A stretch of DNA of 64,000 bases. Origin: Massilia sp. Root351. GTDB taxonomy: Bacteria; Pseudomonadota; Gammaproteobacteria; Burkholderiales; Burkholderiaceae_D. The notes under the pieces were generated by a model that was not told the DNA's origin, ran no database searches, and saw only the letters and a list, made by a program, of their open reading frames with translations. This document shows, piece after piece, positions 59,005 through 64,000 of the stretch (position 1 is the stretch's first letter; every line of letters begins with the position of its first letter). A program made the translations under genes and the position numbers. The stretch is taken from contig NZ_LMDJ01000036.1 in assembly GCF_001425045.1 (NCBI RefSeq), positions 124,001 to 188,000 of the forward strand. The letters are read 5' to 3'.

Positions 59005-61644
59005 TCAGCGCGCCTGCTCCGCGCACACCGACTCGATCATGCTGCACAGCTGCGGGTACTGGTGCTGCGCCAGCATGGCCTCCACCGCCAGCACGGTGTC
59101 GCCGTGGTCGGCGCGGAAGGCTTCCAGCAGCTGCAGTGCGCGCGCCGGATACAGCAGATGCAGCGCCTCGCGCATGGCCACCAGCACCTCGTATGGCAGC
59201 AGCGCCAGGCGCGCCTCGGTCAGCGGTGCGCGCTGGGCCGGCGGCAGCCGCTGGCGGCGCCGGAAGCGCACGCCCAGCTGCTGCTCGAGCACCTGGAACA
59301 GCCGATCCTGCTCGATGGGCTTGCACAGGAACTCGTCGGCGCCGGCCGCCAGCGCTTCGCGCCGCTCCTCCTCGAAAGCATGGGCGGTCATCATCACCAC
59401 GCGCGGCTGCGCCAGCGCCGCCTCGGCGCGCAGCTGGCGTATCACCGCCAGCCCGTCCAGGCCCGGCATGCGCCAGTCCATGAACACCAGCGCCGGGGTT
59501 GCGCGCCGCAGCGCCGCCAGCCCGGCGGCGCCATCGTCCGCCAGCTCCACCTCGAAGCCCAACGGCGACAGCAGGCTGTCGATCAGGTGGCGGCTGTCCT
59601 CATTGTCGTCCACCACCAGGATGCGGCGCCCGCGCTGCGACGCTTCCAGCGCCTCCACCACGTTCAGCGCCTCGCCCGGCACATAATCCGCCCCCGACAC
59701 GTCGATGGTGAAGCGGAACTCGGCGCCCCGGCCCAGTTCAGACTCCACCTCCAGCGCACCGCCCATCATGCGCACGAACTCGCGCGAAATGGTCAGTCCC
59801 AGGCCGGTGCCTTCCTGCGCGCCGGTGTTGTCGGTCTGGACGAAAGGCTCGAAGATGCGCTGCTGGTCCGCCTTGGCGATCCCCTTGCCGGTGTCGCGCA
59901 CCGAGAACGACAGCCGGTGGCGCCCGCCCGCCAGCGGCTGCGCGCGCGCGATCAGCATCACGCTGCCCTGCTGCGCGAACTTCACCGCGTTCGACACCAG
60001 GTTGAGCAGCACCTGGCGCAGCCGCGCGCCGTCCATCTGCACCGCGGCGGGCAGGCCGTGGCAGTCCAGCGTCATGTGCAGGCCCGCCTGGCGCGCGCGC
60101 GCGCCCAGCATGTCCATCACCTCGCGCAGCACGCCCTCCACCGCCACCACGGTGGACTGCAGCGTGATGCGGCCGGCCTCGATCTTGGACAGCTCCAGCA
60201 AGTCGTTGATCAGGGTGAGCAGGTGCTGGCCCGAACGGTTGATCACGCCCAGGTTGCGCTTCTCTTCCTCCGTCATGGATTGCGAGTCCGCCAGCAGGCG
60301 CGAAAAGCCGATGACCGAATGCAGCGGCGTGCGCAACTCGTGGCTCATGGTGGCCAGGAACACGCTCTTGGCGCGGTTGGCCGCCTTCGCCTCCGTGACC
60401 GCCACCGACAGCGCCTCGGTGCGTTCGGCCACCAGTTCCTCCAGGTGGTTGCGGTGGCGCCGCAGCTCCTCCTCCGCCTGCTTGATGTCGGTGATGTCGT
60501 AATTCACGCCCACCAGGCGCCGCAGCGCGCCGCCGGCGTCGCGGAAGGCCTTGCCGGCCGCCTTGATGTGGCGCAGCTGGCCGTCCGGCCAGCGGATGCG
60601 AAACTCGACCGTGTAATGCCGCTCGCCGCGCTGCACCTCCGCCACCAGGCGGTTCACGCGCGCCAGGTCTTCCGGCAGCAGGCGCTGCTCCCACGCCGTC
60701 AGCGTGTTGTCGAACCCGCCCTGCGGCACGGCGTACTGGCGGTGCATCTCGCGGTCCCACAGCAGCTGGTTGGTGTCCACGTCCCAGTCCCAGATGCCGA
60801 TATGGGCCGCGTCGGTGGCGATCGCCAGGCGCTCCTCGCTGGCCTGCATGGCGCTGTAGCGCTGGTCCAGCAGCGCCACCATTTCCAGGATCGATTCGTT
60901 CAGCGTTTTCAGTTCGCCCAGGAACAGCGACTGGTGCGGTCCCTTGCCGGCGCCATCGCCCGCCTTCACGCTGGCGGCGTACTCGCCCACCAGTTTCAGC
61001 GGTTTCAGCATCAGGTACCACAACAGCAGGTACACGCCCAGCACCAGCGTGACATCCAGCGCCACGATGGCGAAACCGAGCGCGATGCGGCGCTCGCGCA
61101 AGGTCTGCAGCACGTACTGCGGCGTGACATACATTTTCACCACGCCGATTTCGCGGCCCGCCATGCGGATCTGGCGTTCGGCCGTGCGCAGCGCAGGGAT
61201 GTCCGGCGGCTGCGCCACCTGCTCCAGCACGCCCTGCGCATTGCGCAGGAAAACGAACTGCATCTTGTTGCTGAGGGTGACGGAGCAGCCGTACAGGTCG
61301 CGGTTATTCAGGCTGGCCCTGACGATGGCGACAATCTGCCTGTCGTCGAAGTTCCAGGCCGGCAGCGCGATGGCGGCGGTCAGCTGGTCGGCGCTGGCGT
61401 CGAGCTCCCGGTGCAGGCCGCGCCAGCGCTCGTCGCGCTCCTGGTTGTACGACAGCACCGCGAACGCCAGCAGCACCACCGTCACCAGGGCCGCCAGCGC
61501 CAGGCTGACGATCAGCGCGATGGACACGCGGCGGTTGGCGATGCGCTGCAACAGCGCGCGCGGCAAGCAGGTGTCCGCCAGGCGCGCGGCACAACGCCGC
61601 GCCGCCAGCGTGCAGCGATCCGCCAAGTTTGAAACTGTCCCCAT
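59005..61644 (-). CDS. Hybrid sensor histidine kinase with periplasmic sensor, PAS and receiver
   Basis: An 880-residue protein starting at the ATG ending at 61644; the open frame upstream overlaps the neighbouring gene. Two membrane helices (about 40-62 and 185-207) bound a periplasmic domain (ALPAWNFDDRQIVAIVRASL). A PAS domain with PAC (YTVEFRIRWPDGQLRHIKA), HisKA (ATMSHELRTPLHSVIGFSR), HATPase (TGLGLTISREFVRMMGG) and a receiver (ALVFMDWRMPGLDG) follow. The last 80 residues are helical and may be a degenerate Hpt domain. It lies 82 bp after a cyclic-nucleotide-binding-like gene. Confidence 0.9.
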   Translation of the reverse strand: MGTVSNLADRCTLAARRCAARLADTCLPRALLQRIANRRVSIALIVSLALAALVTVVLLAFAVLSYNQERDERWRGLHRELDASADQLTAAIALPAWNFDDRQIVAIVRASLNNRDLYGCSVTLSNKMQFVFLRNAQGVLEQVAQPPDIPALRTAERQIRMAGREIGVVKMYVTPQYVLQTLRERRIALGFAIVALDVTLVLGVYLLLWYLMLKPLKLVGEYAASVKAGDGAGKGPHQSLFLGELKTLNESILEMVALLDQRYSAMQASEERLAIATDAAHIGIWDWDVDTNQLLWDREMHRQYAVPQGGFDNTLTAWEQRLLPEDLARVNRLVAEVQRGERHYTVEFRIRWPDGQLRHIKAAGKAFRDAGGALRRLVGVNYDITDIKQAEEELRRHRNHLEELVAERTEALSVAVTEAKAANRAKSVFLATMSHELRTPLHSVIGFSRLLADSQSMTEEEKRNLGVINRSGQHLLTLINDLLELSKIEAGRITLQSTVVAVEGVLREVMDMLGARARQAGLHMTLDCHGLPAAVQMDGARLRQVLLNLVSNAVKFAQQGSVMLIARAQPLAGGRHRLSFSVRDTGKGIAKADQQRIFEPFVQTDNTGAQEGTGLGLTISREFVRMMGGALEVESELGRGAEFRFTIDVSGADYVPGEALNVVEALEASQRGRRILVVDDNEDSRHLIDSLLSPLGFEVELADDGAAGLAALRRATPALVFMDWRMPGLDGLAVIRQLRAEAALAQPRVVMMTAHAFEEERREALAAGADEFLCKPIEQDRLFQVLEQQLGVRFRRRQRLPPAQRAPLTEARLALLPYEVLVAMREALHLLYPARALQLLEAFRADHGDTVLAVEAMLAQHQYPQLCSMIESVCAEQAR

Positions 61645-61726
61645 GATCCCGCCCGGATTTTCCCTTGTGCCAGCGATGCTAGCGCTCCGGGGCCAGATTG
61701 TAACTTGTACCTTGGTACAGTACGCA

Positions 61727-62092
61727 TCAGTCGGCCGTCCCGGCGTAGAACGCCGCGCCCTGCCGCAGATGCGCATCGAAGTCAAAGCCGCGCTTGAGCA
61801 TCTCGTCGAAGTCGCTGCGCCGGATCGGCATGACATAACTATGGGTGGTGGCCACCAGGCGGCTGTCGGCATGGCCGGCGGGGTAAGTCCTGCCGCGCTG
61901 CGCCACTTGCCAGCCCCCGTCCAGCAGCACCCACAGATGGTCGGCCGCATCGAGCCGCTTGCTGATCTCCGTGCCCGGCTGCACCTCCCACTCTGTGGAA
62001 TGGGCGATCACCCACTGTAGCTGGCTGCGTTCCAGCCGGGTGAAGAACAGCGTGTTGCGCAGCAGGTGCAGATGGGTGGTGGACTGCTTCAT
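61727..62092 (-). CDS. Cyclic-nucleotide-binding-domain-like protein (short, no output domain)
   Basis: A 121-residue protein that starts best at the ATG ending at 62092. Residues 8-105 look like a cNMP-binding beta-roll (LHLLRNTLFFTRLERSQLQW, then EVQPGTEISKRLDAADHLWV, LLDGGWQV). The phosphate-binding cassette is not well kept, so nucleotide binding is uncertain. There is no DNA-binding domain. It precedes the hybrid kinase in the same direction and may modulate it. Confidence 0.6.
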   Translation of the reverse strand: MKQSTTHLHLLRNTLFFTRLERSQLQWVIAHSTEWEVQPGTEISKRLDAADHLWVLLDGGWQVAQRGRTYPAGHADSRLVATTHSYVMPIRRSDFDEMLKRGFDFDAHLRQGAAFYAGTAD

Positions 62093-62117
62093 GGCCGGCG
62101 CGCCCTTGCCGCGCGCC

Positions 62118-62435
62118 TCATTGCAGGCCTGGCTGCAGCAAGTCCGCAATGCCGATGCGCTGCGCGAACTCGATGCGCGCCCGCTCGGCCACCTCCGTCA
62201 CCGCCGCCGCGCCGTGGTCGATAAAATCCACCACCGAGCGCAACGGACGCGCGCCGTGCGGCAAGCCGACGATACGCGCTATCTCCGCGCCCACCTGGTC
62301 CGGCAGCCCGTCGTAGCGCGAGCAAGCCGCCACGGTGGCCGCGTCGGCCGGCCGTCCCGCCAGCGCCAGCGCCTTCACGGCCAGGTGTCCGATTCCGGCC
62401 GCCGCACCGGTCACCGGAACGATCGATTTCTTCAT
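62118..62435 (-). pseudogene. SDR oxidoreductase remnant with internal deletion
   Basis: The frame opens with a normal SDR start (MKKSIVPVTGAAAGIGHLAV, GGAGA upstream) and ends like an SDR of this type (GAEIARIVGLPHGARPLRSV, then ARIEFAQRIGIADLLQP). The middle of the fold, including the NNAG and the catalytic Ser-Tyr-Lys region, is missing; the two parts are joined in frame near residue 32. A full protein would be about 140-180 residues longer. It probably has no enzyme activity. It may still be translated. Confidence 0.72.
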
Positions 62436-62501
62436 AGCTATTCTCCAAGGCAAAATGGGGGCAGGGTTAATTAGCGGTCAGGCCAATTCCAGGCGCGCAG
62501 G

Positions 62502-63248
62502 TCAGACCAGGCCGCCGTTGGCACGCAGGGTCTGGCCGTTGATCCAGGCGCCGTCCGGGCCTGCCAGGAAAGCGACGGCGGCGGCGATGTCGGCCGGCGT
62601 GCCCAGGCGCTCCAGCGGCGCCATGTTCGACATGCGCTGGATGGCCTCGTCCGACTTCCCGTTCAGGAACAGGTCGGTGGCGGTGGGGCCGGGGGCGATG
62701 GCGTTCACGCGGATGTTTTTGCCGCGCAGTTCCTTGGCCATAATGTTGCTCATCACCTCGACCGCGCCCTTGGTGGCGCCGTACACCGCATAGCCCGGCA
62801 AGCCGAGGCCGATCACGCTGGTGGAAAAGTTGACGATGCGCCCGCCCTGCTCCAGCCGCGTGGCCGCCTCGCGCAGCGTGTTGAACGTGCCTTTCACGTT
62901 GACGGCGAACAGGCGGTCGAAGGTCTGGTCGTCGGTGTCGGCCAGCGACGGCAGCGAGGGCGGCATGATGCCCGCGTTGTTCACCAGCACATCGACCCGG
63001 CCGAAGCGTTCGACGGCGCTGTCGAACATGGCTTTGACGGCGCCCGCGTCGGACACGTCGGCCTTCACGGCCAGCGCATCGCCGCCGTGCGCCTCGATGG
63101 CGCCGACGACATCCCGCGCCTCGGCCGCATTCCCGGCGTAATTGACGATCACGGCGTAGCCGTCCCGCGCCAGGCGCTGGGCGATGGCGGCGCCGATGCC
63201 GCGCGACGCGCCGGTGACGATGGCAACTTGTTTGTTCGTACTGTTCAT
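62502..63248 (-). CDS. SDR-family oxidoreductase
   Basis: A 248-residue short-chain dehydrogenase starting at the ATG ending at 63248 (AAGGAG upstream). TGASRGIG, VLVNNAGIMPP, the catalytic Ser in NFSTSVIGLGLPGYAVYGATK and the C-terminal GPDGAWINGQTLRANGGLV are intact, typical of 3-oxoacyl-ACP reductase-like enzymes. It is divergent from a LysR gene, which is usually its regulator. The substrate is unknown. Confidence 0.9.
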   Translation of the reverse strand: MNSTNKQVAIVTGASRGIGAAIAQRLARDGYAVIVNYAGNAAEARDVVGAIEAHGGDALAVKADVSDAGAVKAMFDSAVERFGRVDVLVNNAGIMPPSLPSLADTDDQTFDRLFAVNVKGTFNTLREAATRLEQGGRIVNFSTSVIGLGLPGYAVYGATKGAVEVMSNIMAKELRGKNIRVNAIAPGPTATDLFLNGKSDEAIQRMSNMAPLERLGTPADIAAAVAFLAGPDGAWINGQTLRANGGLV

Positions 63249-63359
63249 GATGAGGCTCCTTGCTTGGGTTGTGTGCTGCAGTGAAGCCAGTATCACTTAA
63301 CCACCATGGTCAATAAATGCACTAGAATCACTATCACAATTCAATACTCACCAATAATC

Positions 63360-64000
63360 ATGGACAGACTGGACGCCATGCGCTTGTTCACGCGCATAGT
63401 GGAACTGGGCAGTTTCAGCCGCGCGGCGGACAAGCTGCAGTTGCCGGCCGCCACCGCCACCCACACCATCAAGCAGCTGGAAGCGCGCCTGGGCGTGCGC
63501 CTGCTGCAGCGCACCACCCGCCACGTGAGCGCCACGCTGGACGGCCAGGCCTACTACCAGCGCTGCGTACGCATCCTGGCGGACGTGGAGGAAACCGAGG
63601 CCGGCTTCGGCAACAGCGGTGTGCTGCCGCGCGGAAAGTTACGGGTGGATTTGCAGGGCACGCTGGCACGCCACTTCGTGCTGCCCCGGCTGTCCGAATT
63701 CTTCGCCCGCTACCCGGACATCGAACTGGAAATCGGCATGGGCGACCGGCTGGTGGACCTGGTGCGCGAAGGCGTGGACTGTGTGCTGCGCGGCGGCGAG
63801 TTGCGCGACTCGAGCATGGTGGCGCGGCGCGTGGCCAGCCTGCAGCAGGTCACCTGCGCCAGCGCGGGCTACCTGGAGCGGCACGGCACGCCGCGCACGC
63901 TCGACGAGCTGGCGCGGCACCGCGCGGTGAATTTCCATTCCATCGCCAGCGGCAAGACCTTCCCGTTCGATTTCATGGTGGACGGCGCGGCGCGCAGCGT
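63360..64000 (+). CDS. LysR-family transcriptional regulator, cut by the window end
   Basis: The ATG at 63360 opens a frame that continues through the end of the window, giving 213 residues. The N-terminal winged helix (MRLFTRIVELGSFSRAADKL, then QLPAATATHTIKQLEARLGV and LLQRTTRHVSATLDG) and the beginning of the effector domain (FFARYPDIELEIGMGDRLVD, then VDCVLRGGELRDSSMVARRV) match the CrgA/AaeR-like LysR subgroup. About 85 residues should be missing. It is divergent from the SDR gene across 111 bp, in which a LysR site is expected. Confidence 0.92.
   Translation, partial: MDRLDAMRLFTRIVELGSFSRAADKLQLPAATATHTIKQLEARLGVRLLQRTTRHVSATLDGQAYYQRCVRILADVEETEAGFGNSGVLPRGKLRVDLQGTLARHFVLPRLSEFFARYPDIELEIGMGDRLVDLVREGVDCVLRGGELRDSSMVARRVASLQQVTCASAGYLERHGTPRTLDELARHRAVNFHSIASGKTFPFDFMVDGAARS

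Noticed and set aside
55955..59686. 1243-codon open frame antisense to the ABC exporter genes
   Set aside because: Gln/Arg/Ala-rich composition with no domain; it spans two real genes and an intergenic gap, a typical shadow of GC-rich coding DNA.

Overview
The window is GC-rich chromosomal DNA of a betaproteobacterium, most likely family Oxalobacteraceae (Massilia, Duganella, Janthinobacterium and relatives). This rests on the exbB-exbD-lpxK-Trm112-kdsB-adk order, a PEP-CTERM protein, a large propeller-type hybrid sensor kinase, a TonB-dependent receptor beside a GH1 glucosidase, and general protein character. No rRNA gene, complete tRNA, CRISPR array or insertion sequence was recognised.

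Positions 1 to about 12,230 are the early half of a lambdoid prophage or phage-derived island, in mirror image to lambda. A repressor gene (4978-5349, +) faces a cro-like gene (4662-4874, -) across three 16-bp operators. The leftward operon runs cro, ymfL-like, a small gene, a 852-residue primase-helicase, then an antiterminator-like gene. Four copies of a 10-mer lie between the last two. The rightward operon starts at a strong promoter carrying two more copies of the same operator (6333-6382). It encodes small proteins, a 701-residue ParB-like protein, an AlpA-type regulator and an excisionase-like protein. No integrase follows, although one would be expected there; the edge instead carries a lone DUF3800 gene and a tRNA-3'-end-like sequence.

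From 12,300 to 31,430 the backbone holds mixed metabolic and signalling genes: an aldehyde dehydrogenase, a PEP-CTERM/TLDc-like protein, a heparin-lyase-like protein, a CoA ligase with a MarR regulator, a 1680-residue hybrid kinase with an upstream patatin and a downstream response regulator, gamma-glutamyltransferase, a 3-hydroxyacyl-CoA dehydrogenase-type SDR behind a LiuR-like site, and a proton-pumping pyrophosphatase. A chemoreceptor and adk, kdsB, Trm112, lpxK, exbD and exbB follow on the minus strand.

Between exbB and xseA (37,618-38,730) lies a 1.1-kb AT-richer stretch without convincing coding content. It holds six degenerate tandem units of about 100 bp that align without gaps. In every unit a DnaA-box-like TGTGGATAA, a TGAT and a TGC keep exactly the same offsets (0, +46, +70), while the sequence between drifts and often retains inverted repeats. 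This is the most unusual feature of the window.

The right part holds xseA; a LacI-controlled beta-glucoside locus (LacI, GH1 glucosidase, TonB receptor, glucokinase); sodB; an M74-like murein endopeptidase; a three-gene oxidoreductase operon with twin operators; a TRAP transporter whose DctM has a large low-complexity insertion; an FtsX-type ABC exporter; a hybrid kinase with a cyclic-nucleotide-binding-like neighbour; an internally deleted SDR remnant; and an SDR divergent from a LysR regulator cut by the window end.
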